Shown here one piece after another: positions 44,337 to 53,261 of a stretch of 58,616 nucleotides of DNA (position 1 is its first letter; every line of letters starts with the position of its first letter). Below the pieces are notes generated by a model. The model did no database searches. It was given only the letters and a program-made list of their open reading frames with translations, and was not told the DNA's origin. Both the position numbers and the translations under genes were made by a program. Source of the stretch: Lachnospiraceae bacterium (lineage in GTDB: Bacteria; Bacillota; Clostridia; Lachnospirales; Lachnospiraceae); contig JAFLTB010000007.1 of the NCBI GenBank assembly GCA_022510605.1, forward strand, positions 1 to 58,616, in the 5' to 3' direction.

Positions 44337-44822
44337 ATGGTAGCAAGTAAAACGACGGTGCCATCAAAGGCATCAGCAGAAAAAGCAGTACAGACTACAT
44401 TAAAGACAGGGACAGAAGCCGGCATGAAAAAACCGGTAGCAGAAGAGCCGAAGGCAGAGACCAAGAAAGAGACAGCAGCAGAGAAGAAGCCGGCAGAGAA
44501 AAAGACAACAACAAAGAATACAACAGCAAAGAAAACTACGACTCGTAAATCTGCAGCCAAGAAGACGACCACCCGCAAGACCACTACCCGTAAGACGACA
44601 GCGAAGAAAAAAGACACTATGGAAGTATTTGTGCAGTATAAGGGCAATGAGACTTCCCAGAGCGAGATTATGAAGAAGGTAAATGCGGCATGGGAGGCAG
44701 AGGGCAAAAAACTCACAGCCATTAAGCGTGTTAAGCTTTATATTAAGCCAGAGGATGGCAAGGCTTACTATGTCATCAATGAAGGCCTGAAGAATGGCTC
44801 CACAGGTGCAGTTGACCTGTAA
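44337..44822 (+). CDS. DUF6465 family protein with a Lys/Thr-rich repeat N-terminus
   Basis: 161 residues. The first about 95 residues are low-complexity Lys, Thr and Ala with repeats such as KKTTTRKTTTRKTTAKK, similar in composition to histone-H1-like or nucleoid proteins. The C-terminal about 65 residues form the DUF6465 core (MEVFVQYKGNETSQSEIMKKVNAAWEAEG, LYIKPEDGKAYYVINEG). Start ATG 44337 follows GGAGG. A strong terminator follows. Role unknown; the basic tail suggests binding to DNA, RNA or acidic surface polymers. Confidence 0.85.
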   Translation: MVASKTTVPSKASAEKAVQTTLKTGTEAGMKKPVAEEPKAETKKETAAEKKPAEKKTTTKNTTAKKTTTRKSAAKKTTTRKTTTRKTTAKKKDTMEVFVQYKGNETSQSEIMKKVNAAWEAEGKKLTAIKRVKLYIKPEDGKAYYVINEGLKNGSTGAVDL

Positions 44823-44898
44823 TTTTGATTGTAAGCAGTTCATACGCGTTACTCCTTCTGCGTTAATGATAGATGGCTCAGCATAGAAGCTGGGTCTG

Positions 44899-44954
44899 CA
44901 TGCTAAAAAAACCCGTCATTGTCGGTAGAACAGATGACGGGTTTTTTTAGCATG
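44899..44954. terminator. Long bidirectional terminator
   Basis: Perfect 21-bp inverted repeat (44899-44919 with 44934-44954) with seven A before and seven T after the GC-rich core ACCCGTCAT/ATGACGGGT. Confidence 0.9.
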
Positions 44955-45025
44955 ATGATGTCAATTTACTAACATAAGGGCGGCGCGCTTCAGGGGCGCT
45001 CGTTGTTTGTACATGGAGGTGGATT

Positions 45026-46030
45026 ATGCCAGAAGAAAAAGGGAACGAAATATGGGACATCTATACAAAAAACAGAGAGAAGGCCGGATATACCCGCCGG
45101 AGGGGCGACCGGTTAGAAAAAGGCGAATTTCACATGGTCGCTAATGTATGCATCTTTAACAGCAAAAACCAGCTGTTGATTCAGCAGAGACAGCCATTCA
45201 AAAAAGGCTGGCCTAATATGTGGGCGTTGTCGGCAGGGGGCTCTGCCGTGGCTGGGGACTGCAGCTACCAGGCGGCGGAGAGAGAAGCCTGGGAGGAACT
45301 GGGATTAAAGCTGGACTTGTCAGATGCACGGCCGGATTTTACGATATATGGTGACCATTCCTTCAACGATTATTACATAGTGGAGCAGGATGTGGACTTA
45401 ACCAGACTGCATCTGCAGGAGGAAGAAGTGAAAGCAGTTCGATGGGCAGACCGGGAAGAGGTTCTAAAAATGCAGGAGCAGGGCCTCATGATTCCCCGCT
45501 GGTTTTTAGGACAGTTGTTTGAAATCCGGCAATGGTACGATGCCCATGGAAAAGAGTGTCACAAGGTTCAGATAGATTTTGCTGCAATGAAGAATCTGGC
45601 CGCCTGGATGAATCTGGTGGAGATTATGAGAGACCATTTTCCGGGACTGGAGACAGAAGAAAAATGGGAGGATTACCAAAGGACGGTAGAGAAAAATATA
45701 CAGCGAGGGACTGCCATTTGCGCAGTTGATGGATATATGCTGGTAGGAGTGTTGCTTTTCTCTACAGAGCAAAACCGGCTTTCCTTTATGGCAGTGCATC
45801 CGGAATTCAGGCGACGGGGTATTGCTACAGAGATGATTCGGCTTATGTATACCAAAATGAACCGGAGCCGGGACATTGTTCTCGAGACCTTTCGGGAGGG
45901 GGATGAACGGGGAACTGCTCCGAGGGCATTGTACCAGTCTCTTGGTTTTGAGCCGGAGGAATTGTGTGTATTTGATAATCAGTACGAGATGCAACGGTTT
46001 ATATTAAAAGCTGAGCAGAAAGGGAGATAA
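45026..46030 (+). CDS. Nudix hydrolase - GNAT acetyltransferase fusion
   Basis: 334 residues in two domains. Nudix at about 30-165 (the box is GGSAVAGDCSYQAAEREAWEELGLKL, a slightly altered G-x5-E-x7-REUXEE-x-G-U), most like the IDI/YfcD branch since QRQPFKKGWPNMWALSAGG is seen. GNAT at about 185-325, with acetyl-CoA loop HPEFRRRGIATEMIRLMY and a C-terminal ALYQSLGFEP. GGAGG is upstream. The stop TAA touches the next ATG. The combined activity is unknown; perhaps metabolite repair or detoxification. Confidence 0.88.
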   Translation: MPEEKGNEIWDIYTKNREKAGYTRRRGDRLEKGEFHMVANVCIFNSKNQLLIQQRQPFKKGWPNMWALSAGGSAVAGDCSYQAAEREAWEELGLKLDLSDARPDFTIYGDHSFNDYYIVEQDVDLTRLHLQEEEVKAVRWADREEVLKMQEQGLMIPRWFLGQLFEIRQWYDAHGKECHKVQIDFAAMKNLAAWMNLVEIMRDHFPGLETEEKWEDYQRTVEKNIQRGTAICAVDGYMLVGVLLFSTEQNRLSFMAVHPEFRRRGIATEMIRLMYTKMNRSRDIVLETFREGDERGTAPRALYQSLGFEPEELCVFDNQYEMQRFILKAEQKGR

Positions 46031-46700
46031 ATGAGTACAAAGAAACAGATACTGTCTGGAACTGGCAAAGAATATTGTAGATGCCTTTAATAAAAAAGAT
46101 GTGGAGGCCTTAAAGGCACTTTTTTGTGCGAAAACCAATGCACTGGAGGATATAGAGGAACAGGTGTCCCAGGGCATGGATTTTCTGGACGACAAAATTG
46201 TCTCCTTCGATGAAAACGTGCTGGGGGTAGAGGAGGAGTCAGAGGTTATCATTGGTTATGAATGGCCGGATTACTATGATGAGGGTTCCCAGATGGCCTA
46301 CGATATTGTAACAGCACTGAATGAGGACGATGCCGAAAGCCTGAAAGGAGTTTTGACATGGGAGACAAGAATGGAGGAAAATGTGGACGGACAAATTGCC
46401 CGGGCCATGGACTTTGTGGAAGGGCGTGCCCTGATGGGGCGTGTAGAGGGAGACGGGCTGGAATACAATGGAAAGCATGATTATGACACGAAGGTGCGGG
46501 AAGAGGAGGAGGCAGAAAACCATGAACCGGTAAAGACCACCCTTACCGTACACTGCACGAACATCGAAACCGATGCAGGGCGGGTGTATGAGATGAAATT
46601 CACCTATCTTTTACGGGAGCCGGGCGCCTCGGAACCGCCGGGAGTTACTGAATTAGTTCTTTATGATGAAAAGGGAAATGGGTGCCGGATTGGAGTGTAG
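46031..46700 (+). pseudogene. DUF5104-like protein with an early frameshift
   Basis: An ATG at 46031 follows AAAGGGA directly after the Nudix-GNAT stop but reads only 19 codons to a TAA. In the +1 frame from about 46050 the sequence continues as YCLELAKNIVDAFNKKDVEALKALF, which fits the start of a DUF5104-type domain, and stays open to 46700 with a second copy (YDIVTALNEDDAESLKGVL ... LTVHCTNIETDAGRVYEMKFTYLL). So a one-base change near 46050 separates start and body. A signal peptide, usual in such proteins, is missing. Start at an internal codon (GTG 46092 or ATG 46101) has no ribosome site. Could be a sequencing error. Confidence 0.6.
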
Positions 46701-46703
46701 AAA

Positions 46704-47951
46704 TTATTCCTCCTCCGGGGAATCCTTTCCGGAGGAATCCTCTAAAGCGGCCTCTTCCCTGCTGGAAGGGAGAAAACTGGCCCGCATAACGGCATTATCG
46801 CCAAATTTTTTTCGGAGACCGTCGATGGCGGTCTCTAATTTACTTTGGCGGAGATATTTATCCTGATCAAATAAATTTAACTGGCGAAGGGCTTCCTTTG
46901 TAATTTTTGCGGTGGAGACGCCAATCAGGCGGATGGGAGAGCCGTCCCAGTATTCCTCAAAGAGCCGGCAGGCGTGGTCGTACAATTCGCCGGTTACATT
47001 GGTGGGAGAGGCCAGGGTACACTGGTGGCTTCCTCTGGCAAATTCGGAATCCTTGATGGACACGGCTACCACGCCGGCCATGACCCGGTCTGCCCGCAGG
47101 CGGCGGCCCACAGACTCGCAGAGGGAAAGCAGATGCCTTTTTGCCTCGGCAGAATCTGTTACGTCGTGGGGCAGGGTGATGGAATTGCCATAGCCCTTAC
47201 TGTCAGCAGGCTCGGCAGACACCGGAGAATGGTCGATGCCATTGGCATAATCGTGTATCAGGGCGCCGTGCTTGCCCAGGTGGGCGCGTATAATTTCCCG
47301 GTCAAAAGAGGCCAGCTCGCCTATGGTGCGGATGCCCAGGTTGTATAATTTATTTTGAGTGGCCCGCCCCACGAAAAAGAGTTCTCCTACAGGAAGGGGC
47401 CACATTTTCCTCTGAATCTCGTCAGGGAAAAGGCTGTGAACCCTGTCCGGCTTTTCAAAATCTGAGGCCATTTTTGCCAATAGTTTATTAGAGGAAACCC
47501 CGATATTGACAGTAAAGCCAAGGGTATCACAGATGGTCTGCCGGAGCGTGTTAGCGGCCTCCACCGGAGTGGCCTGCCGTACCAGCGCAGTGCCGGTCAT
47601 ATCCGCAAAGGCCTCGTCAATGCTGTACTGCTCAATCACGGGAGAAAACTCGTGAAGCAGGGCGATTAGCTTGCGGGAGTACTCCCGGTATATGTTCATG
47701 CGGGGCGGCACAATGTGCAGTTCCGGGCATTTCTTTCTGGCGTCCCCCAGAGTCTCGGCCGTTTTTACACCGTAAGCCCGGGCCGGCATGGACTTTGCCA
47801 GGATAATGCCGTGGCGGCTGGCTTTGTCGCCGCCAATGGCGGAGGGGATGGTGCGCAGGTCCAATGTTTCACCCAGTTCCTCAATCCGGTAAAGGGCTTC
47901 CCAGCTCAGATAGGCATTGTTGACGTCAATATGAAAAATAATCCGCTCCAT
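46704..47951 (-). CDS. dinB: DNA polymerase IV (Y family)
   Basis: Translesion polymerase, 415 residues. Catalytic acidic residues in HIDVNNAYLSWEA and YSIDEAFADMTG; thumb helix-hairpin-helix in NLGIRTIGELASFD; little-finger domain later; the clamp-binding peptide QLNLFD lies near the C-terminus. A low-complexity acidic tail follows. Start MERIIFH is chosen because GGAGGGG lies seven bases before it. Convergent with the DUF5104 gene, only three bases apart. Confidence 0.95.
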   Translation of the reverse strand: MERIIFHIDVNNAYLSWEALYRIEELGETLDLRTIPSAIGGDKASRHGIILAKSMPARAYGVKTAETLGDARKKCPELHIVPPRMNIYREYSRKLIALLHEFSPVIEQYSIDEAFADMTGTALVRQATPVEAANTLRQTICDTLGFTVNIGVSSNKLLAKMASDFEKPDRVHSLFPDEIQRKMWPLPVGELFFVGRATQNKLYNLGIRTIGELASFDREIIRAHLGKHGALIHDYANGIDHSPVSAEPADSKGYGNSITLPHDVTDSAEAKRHLLSLCESVGRRLRADRVMAGVVAVSIKDSEFARGSHQCTLASPTNVTGELYDHACRLFEEYWDGSPIRLIGVSTAKITKEALRQLNLFDQDKYLRQSKLETAIDGLRKKFGDNAVMRASFLPSSREEAALEDSSGKDSPEEE

Positions 47952-48055
47952 GGAGACCCCTCCCTTCCGTATATATAGAAACTCCCTATGCAACAGGATT
48001 CCTTTGGCTTCTGTCATATATTATAGCAAAGGAACGTATGTTTGTAAACAGGGGC

Positions 48056-48084
48056 TTGCATAATATGTTTTTTTCATGTAAAAT
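48056..48084 (+). promoter_or_regulatory. dapL promoter
   Basis: TTGCAT (48056-48061), 17 bp, TAAAAT (48079-48084). Leader of about 75 bases without an evident lysine riboswitch. Confidence 0.65.
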
Positions 48085-48165
48085 GAGCAGTGAAAAAGAA
48101 CAACATTGGACGTTTTATGGAGGTGGCGTGCCCTCTCCGCTGACGCTCCGGAATGGAGGTATACT

Positions 48166-49380
48166 ATGTTTAAAATCAATGACAATTATTTAAAACTGCC
48201 AGGCAGTTACCTGTTTTCAACCATTGCGAAAAAGGTTGCGGCGTACCGGGAGGCCAATCCTGACAAAGAGATTATCAGTCTTGGCATTGGTGATGTGACA
48301 CAGCCTTTGGCGCCGGCGGTAATTGATGCGCTGCACAGTGCAGTGGAGGAGATGGCCCATGCAGAGACCTTCCACGGCTATGCGCCGGATTTGGGATATG
48401 AGTTTTTGCGCCGTGCCATTGTGGAAAACGATTATAAAGCCAGAGGAGTCGATATTGCTCTGGATGAAATTTTTGTCAGTGATGGAGCCAAAAGCGATTC
48501 CGGAAATATTGTGGACATTTTTGCTAAGGATAATACCATTGCCGTGACGGACCCGGTATACCCGGTATATGTGGACAGCAATGCCATGTCCGGGCGAAAC
48601 GGTGAGTACCTGACGGATAAAGAGTGCTGGTCGAATGTGATTTATATGCCATGTACTGCAGAAAATGATTTCGTGCCGGAACTGCCGGAGCAGACGCCGG
48701 ATATTATTTATATCTGCTGTCCGAACAATCCGACGGGAACCACGTTGAATAAAGAACAGCTGCAAAAGTGGGTGGACTATGCCAATGAACATAAATCCGT
48801 GATTATTTACGATGCCGCTTACGAAGCGTACATTTCCGAGGAAAATGTACCTCACAGCATTTTTGAGTGCGATGGTGCCAGGACCTGTGCCATAGAGATG
48901 CGCAGCTTTTCCAAGAATGCCGGCTTTACCGGAACCCGTCTTGGCTTTACTGTGATTTCCAAAGAACTGAAATGCGGGGATGTATCGGTGAACAGTCTGT
49001 GGGCCAGACGCCACGGCACGAAATTTAACGGTGCGCCGTATATTATCCAGAAGGCTGGAGAGGCTGTTTACAGTGAGGCGGGAAAAGCACAGACAAAAGA
49101 GCAGATTGCCTATTACATGGAAAATGCCAGAAATATCCGTGATGAACTGGCAGGTATGGGCTATGCCGTATTTGGCGGTGTGAATGCGCCGTATATCTGG
49201 CTTCAGACCCCAGAGGGAATGAAGTCATGGGAGTTCTTTGACCTGCTGTTGGAGAGAGCGAATGTAGTGGGTACACCAGGCTCTGGTTTTGGACCTAGTG
49301 GAGAAGGATATTTCCGGCTTACTGCCTTTGGTTCTGCCGAGAACACGCAGAAGGCGCTGGAAAGAATCCGGAGCCTGTAA
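48166..49380 (+). CDS. dapL: LL-diaminopimelate aminotransferase
   Basis: PLP enzyme making LL-diaminopimelate straight from tetrahydrodipicolinate and glutamate, for lysine and peptidoglycan. 404 residues. N-terminal INDNYLKLPGSYLFSTIAKKV and LGIGDVTQPLAPAV are diagnostic; the PLP lysine is in RSFSKNAGFTGTRLGF; the substrate Arg region FRLTAFG is near the end. Start ATG 48166 after GGAGG; the longer frame has no ribosome site. Followed after 24 bases by a DUF1002 gene, likely cotranscribed. Confidence 0.96.
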   Translation: MFKINDNYLKLPGSYLFSTIAKKVAAYREANPDKEIISLGIGDVTQPLAPAVIDALHSAVEEMAHAETFHGYAPDLGYEFLRRAIVENDYKARGVDIALDEIFVSDGAKSDSGNIVDIFAKDNTIAVTDPVYPVYVDSNAMSGRNGEYLTDKECWSNVIYMPCTAENDFVPELPEQTPDIIYICCPNNPTGTTLNKEQLQKWVDYANEHKSVIIYDAAYEAYISEENVPHSIFECDGARTCAIEMRSFSKNAGFTGTRLGFTVISKELKCGDVSVNSLWARRHGTKFNGAPYIIQKAGEAVYSEAGKAQTKEQIAYYMENARNIRDELAGMGYAVFGGVNAPYIWLQTPEGMKSWEFFDLLLERANVVGTPGSGFGPSGEGYFRLTAFGSAENTQKALERIRSL

Positions 49381-49404
49381 AACAGGGAAAGGTAAGGTGA
49401 AAAA

Positions 49405-50307
49405 TTGAGACGAACCATATTTTCAGTTTTGGCTGGCACACTGGCGCTGGCAATGTGTCTGGTGCCGGGACAGCAGAGTCTGGCAGACGCTGTATCAGTA
49501 AAGCCCTATATTGCTTTTGGGGCGGATTTGAACAAAAGCCAGAAAGCCACAGTAATGGAACAGCTGGGGGTTACATCTGAGGAACTGGCAGATTATGAGA
49601 CAGTGGAGGTAACCAACGAAGAAGAACATAAATATCTGGATTCCTATCTGGATACCAGTGTCATTGGCACCCGGGCGTTGTCCTCTGTGAAAATCGAGGA
49701 AGAGGATGCCGGCAGCGGTATTGTTGTGGAAACCAACAATATTTCCTTCTGTACGGAGGAGATGTATACCAATGCCCTTGTGACGGCCGGAATCAGTGAC
49801 GCCCATGTGACAGTGGCGGCGCCCTTTGAGATTTCGGGTACGGCGGCATTAGTAGGAGCTATGAAGGCCTATGGAATCATGACCGGCGAGGAAATCGATG
49901 CTGACAGTGCCGATGCGGCCACCAATGAACTGGTGCTTACCGGCGAATTGGGAGAGAGCATCGGTATGGAAAAAGCCTCCCAGCTGGTAGCTCTGGTAAA
50001 GGATATGGTAGTCAGTGAAGACTTATCCTCAGAGGAAGAGATTTCAGGCGCTATTGACGAAGCAGTGGAAGAACTGGGTATTACTCTGAATGAGGAGCAG
50101 AAAGCGGGGTTAACATCCCTGATGCAGAAAATTGGTGGTCTGGATTTGGATTTAGACACCCTGCAGGACCAGGCCCAGGGAATCTATGATAAATTAAAGG
50201 ATTTGGACATCGATTTAAGTGGGGCCCAGGGGATTCTGGAACAGATTGGCGCCTTTTTCAAAAAAATCTTTGAGGCGATTGCGGAATTTTTCCAAAATCT
50301 TTTCTGA
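49405..50307 (+). CDS. DUF1002 secreted protein (YpuA-like)
   Basis: 300 residues with a signal peptide (RTIFSVLAGTLALAMCLVPG, cleavage near LADA), TTG start with AAGGTG upstream. The DUF1002 core is seen (AFGADLNKSQKATVMEQLGV, RALSSVKIEEEDAGSGIVVETNNISFCTEEMYTNAL, SGTAALVGAMKAYGIMTG). The C-terminal part is helical and ends with an amphipathic FFKKIFEAIAEFFQNLF that may bind membrane. The family function is unknown. A terminator follows. Confidence 0.9.
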   Translation: MRRTIFSVLAGTLALAMCLVPGQQSLADAVSVKPYIAFGADLNKSQKATVMEQLGVTSEELADYETVEVTNEEEHKYLDSYLDTSVIGTRALSSVKIEEEDAGSGIVVETNNISFCTEEMYTNALVTAGISDAHVTVAAPFEISGTAALVGAMKAYGIMTGEEIDADSADAATNELVLTGELGESIGMEKASQLVALVKDMVVSEDLSSEEEISGAIDEAVEELGITLNEEQKAGLTSLMQKIGGLDLDLDTLQDQAQGIYDKLKDLDIDLSGAQGILEQIGAFFKKIFEAIAEFFQNLF

Positions 50308-50332
50308 CAAAAATGCAAGACGCTGTTAAAAA

Positions 50333-50370
50333 CGGTGCGGGAGAATTTTGCTTCTCCTGCACCATTTTCT
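50333..50370 (+). terminator. Terminator after the DUF1002 gene
   Basis: GGTGCGGGAGAA (50334-50345) pairs with TTCTCCTGCACC (50352-50363), followed by ATTTTCT. Confidence 0.8.
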
Positions 50371-50424
50371 AACTTATAGGAAAGACCGTTTATGCGGATG
50401 GGGTGCGTTTTTCAGCCGCCCCTT

Positions 50425-50637
50425 TTACATATCCTCCGTATCGGTAAAAAGAATTACGGGTTTAGCCAGATTATACTGATAAAATTTTATTACATTTCCA
50501 CTGAACATACGCAGAGGTTTCCAGTTACACAAATCAAAATCCTTGACATAGGGCAGATTGTAGTAAAAGGAGTCGTTGGTGCTATATGCCTTATCATAGG
50601 TAAGCAATGCTTTTTTAAATAATTCCTGTGGTTCCAT
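50425..50637 (-). CDS. Small protein of unknown function
   Basis: 70 residues: MEPQELFKKALLTYDKAY, NDSFYYNLPYVKDFD, then MFSGNVIKFYQYNLAKPVILFTDTEDM. Rich in Tyr, Phe and Lys; no TM helix, no signal. Not recognised. Supported as a real gene by AAAGGAGG seven bases before its ATG and by lack of a competing frame. Isolated on the minus strand between a terminator and the EamA gene. Confidence 0.6.
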   Translation of the reverse strand: MEPQELFKKALLTYDKAYSTNDSFYYNLPYVKDFDLCNWKPLRMFSGNVIKFYQYNLAKPVILFTDTEDM

Positions 50638-50770
50638 GGCGGACCTCCTTTAACTGTCTGATATATATAAGGGAAAAATAATCAATCTTTATAGTATTAT
50701 TATAAAACAAATGGGCTCTGGTTGCAATTGGAAAAATATAAAATTGCAGGAGATTATAAGGGGAGAGTTT

Positions 50771-51760
50771 ATGAAGGAGAAAAAAATATTTCAAAACCGA
50801 AAGGTGGTAGTGCTTTGTGCCGTTATCAGCACCCTCTTATGGGGAAGTGCTTTTCCCTGTATTAAGACGGGGTATCGGTTATTTGGAATCGAAGCCGGCG
50901 ACGTGGGGAGCCAGCTTCTTTTTGCCGGGATTCGCTTTTTGCTGGCGGGACTGCTGACATTGCTCCTGTCCCTCTTTCTGGAAAAAAGAGGCGAAAGGCA
51001 AAAAGTAGACCGGGCGCAGAACAGGGAAAGGGGCGACTTTTACAAACTGGTAGGCGGTGTTCTTTTGCTGGGGCTGGTACAGACCGGGTTACAATATATA
51101 TTTTACTATATTGGTATGGCTCATGTGTCGGGAGTGAAGGGAGCAATATTAAATGGCACCTCAGCCTTTCTCTGTGTACTGATGGCCCGTATCTGTTATG
51201 GAAAAAAGGAAACCTTGTCCCGGGAAAAAATTGTGGGATGCATTGTCGGACTGATGGGAGTTATCCTTGTAAATCTTGGGGGAAGCGGTACAGGAGCAGG
51301 AGAAATGTTTACTGGCTCTTTTTCCCTGTTAGGCGAAGGCTTTATGCTGATTAGTGCTGTCATGGTGGCCCTGGGCGCATGGCTCAGTAAAGAGGTATCA
51401 CAGAAAATAAAGCCGGTGACCCTTTGCGGCTGGCAGTTACTGGCGGGCGGTCTCCTGTTAGTGATAATCGGAGAACTGGCCGGAGGCCGGGTAGACTGGC
51501 AGTGCGCTGGCGTCACCGGTATTTTTCTCATGGGATATATGATTTTTATTTCGGCAGCGGCATTTGCCCTGTGGACAATTCTTCTGAAATATAACCGGAT
51601 GGGGCAGGTAACCGTCTTTCAATTTCTGATTCCGGTATTTGGCACCCTGTTATCGGCGGTATTTCTAAACGAGAGCATCGGAAACCCCGTCACTCTCATA
51701 TCATTGCCCTTAGTGTGTGCCGGTATTTATTTTGTGAACCGGGACACAGCCGCTTGTTAG
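50771..51760 (+). CDS. EamA/DMT family transporter
   Basis: 329 residues with ten TM helices in two EamA repeats (VISTLLWGSAFPCIKTGY; GEGFMLISAVMVALGAWLSKEVS). A charged 20-residue loop (EKRGERQKVDRAQNRERGD) separates TM2 and TM3. Start ATG 50771 follows GGGAGAG. Exporter of amino acids or metabolites by family; substrate unknown. Its stop codon is the TAG of a dispersed repeat (51756-51772). Confidence 0.9.
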   Translation: MKEKKIFQNRKVVVLCAVISTLLWGSAFPCIKTGYRLFGIEAGDVGSQLLFAGIRFLLAGLLTLLLSLFLEKRGERQKVDRAQNRERGDFYKLVGGVLLLGLVQTGLQYIFYYIGMAHVSGVKGAILNGTSAFLCVLMARICYGKKETLSREKIVGCIVGLMGVILVNLGGSGTGAGEMFTGSFSLLGEGFMLISAVMVALGAWLSKEVSQKIKPVTLCGWQLLAGGLLLVIIGELAGGRVDWQCAGVTGIFLMGYMIFISAAAFALWTILLKYNRMGQVTVFQFLIPVFGTLLSAVFLNESIGNPVTLISLPLVCAGIYFVNRDTAAC

Positions 51761-51772
51761 CGCGATGGCGCC
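51756..51772 (+). repeat. Dispersed short repeat, copy C
   Basis: GTTAGCGCGATGGCGCC, one base different from copy A. It contains the stop codon of the EamA gene and lies just before the end of the convergent GH13 gene. Confidence 0.6.
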
Positions 51773-51793
51773 GTTATACTGGTGCAATGGTGC

Positions 51794-53137
51794 CTAGGCG
51801 AGGATATCTCCTTCGCAGGCCGATAATGTCACGGCAATTCTTCCGTCTTCTACCGGGTAGGTCTTACCGCTCAGGACACCGGTGAGAGCCGTCTTGCTTC
51901 CGGCATAGGGAATAGAAAGAGAGGCCTCATTATCATCGTTGTTTACAGCAGTAATGACTTCCTCTCCCTCGTAACTGCGGGCATAGGCATACTGCCGGTT
52001 TGTCAAAAGCAGTTCCCGGTACTCTCCGTAGGAGAGGACTTTGGAGCTTTGGCGGAAGGCCCCCAGTTTGGCAACCAGTGCGGTGGCGGGATTGGTCTCC
52101 AGAGCGTCTGCGTAGTTCTCCAGGTGCAGGCAGGGACGCAGAGAGGCGTCGGAGCCCTGCTCCTTCCTTCCCTCAATGGCAAATTCCGAACCATAGTAAA
52201 TGGACGGAATCCCCGGCAGGGTGTACATCAGGATATGCACAATAGAAAAATGCTTTTTGTTCTGCAGTTTGTTATAAATCCGTTCCACATCGTGGTTATC
52301 GGCAAAATTATACAGTTTCAGGTTTTCATACCGGCCGCCGCCCATGTCATACAGGCGTTTTACCGTATGGGCAATCTCAAAAAAGTTGTGCTCATTGCAT
52401 CCGGACCAGAGGGCCTTGTTCAGATGGTAATTGGTGACAGAGTGCAGGGTATCCGAATTCACCCAGCGGTTGTATTCCCCGTGGATAACCTCTCCCATCA
52501 GCCAGAAGTCCGGCTTGATTTCATTAGCCACCTGGCGCATTCCCTTCATAAAGTCAAAGTCCAGTACGTCAGCGGCGTCCAGACGGATGCCGTCAATATC
52601 AAATTCCGATACCCAGAACCGGATTACCTCGTAAATATAATCCCGTACCTGCGGATTTCTCTGGTTGAGTTTGACTAACAGATTGTAGCCGCCCCAGTTA
52701 TCATAGGAGAATCCATCGTTATATTCATTATTTCCTCCGAAGTTTACATTGCAGTACCAGTCACGGTAAGGAGAGCCCTCCCGTTTTTCCTTCAAATCCC
52801 GAAAGGCAAAAAATTCCCGTCCCGTGTGGTTGAAGACGCCGTCAAATATAACCCGGACGCCCTTTTCATGGCAGGCCTGAACAAAATGTGCCAGGTCATC
52901 GTTGTCTCCGAGGCGGCGGTCCAGAGTTTTGTAGTCGGTGGTTTCATAACCGTGGCCTACGGATTCAAAGAGGGGGCCGATGTAGAGGGCGTTGCAGCCA
53001 ATGCTTTTAATGTGTTCAATCCATGCCTCCATGTCCCGAAGCCGGTGTGTCACCTCAGCTCCTTCGTTGAGAGCCGGTGCTCCGCTTAATCCCAGTGGAT
53101 ATATGTGATAAAATACTGCTTCGTCGTACCATGCCAT
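51794..53137 (-). CDS. GH13 alpha-glycosidase (cyclomaltodextrinase-like)
   Basis: Intracellular alpha-amylase family enzyme of 447 residues without signal peptide. Conserved regions: DGVFNHTG (I), GIRLDAADVLDFD (II, nucleophile Asp), GEVIHGEYNRW (III, acid Glu) and FADNHDVERI (IV). Start MAWYDEAVFYHIYPLG is typical of such maltodextrin-degrading enzymes; AAAGGAG lies before this ATG, and the upstream frame is not needed. Likely releases glucose or maltose from oligosaccharides taken up. Confidence 0.92.
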   Translation of the reverse strand: MAWYDEAVFYHIYPLGLSGAPALNEGAEVTHRLRDMEAWIEHIKSIGCNALYIGPLFESVGHGYETTDYKTLDRRLGDNDDLAHFVQACHEKGVRVIFDGVFNHTGREFFAFRDLKEKREGSPYRDWYCNVNFGGNNEYNDGFSYDNWGGYNLLVKLNQRNPQVRDYIYEVIRFWVSEFDIDGIRLDAADVLDFDFMKGMRQVANEIKPDFWLMGEVIHGEYNRWVNSDTLHSVTNYHLNKALWSGCNEHNFFEIAHTVKRLYDMGGGRYENLKLYNFADNHDVERIYNKLQNKKHFSIVHILMYTLPGIPSIYYGSEFAIEGRKEQGSDASLRPCLHLENYADALETNPATALVAKLGAFRQSSKVLSYGEYRELLLTNRQYAYARSYEGEEVITAVNNDDNEASLSIPYAGSKTALTGVLSGKTYPVEDGRIAVTLSACEGDILA

Positions 53138-53210
53138 AATTTTATAGCTCCTTTCTGTGTTGTGCTCAAAGCACAGTATAACATAAAATTGGCAAAAAAG
53201 GAAAGAGTTC

Positions 53211-53239
53211 TTGTAGAATTGTCTCCTTTTTGGTAAACT
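53211..53239 (+). promoter_or_regulatory. Promoter of the DHH gene
   Basis: TTGTAG (53211-53216), 17 bp, TAAACT (53234-53239), with the ATG 22 bases further. Confidence 0.6.
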
Positions 53240-53261
53240 AATAGAGAAAGGGAGTGATATA

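Noticed and set aside
44440-44620. CRISPR-like repeated units
   Set aside because: The repeats are codons of a Lys/Thr-rich protein in frame, not spacer-separated units.
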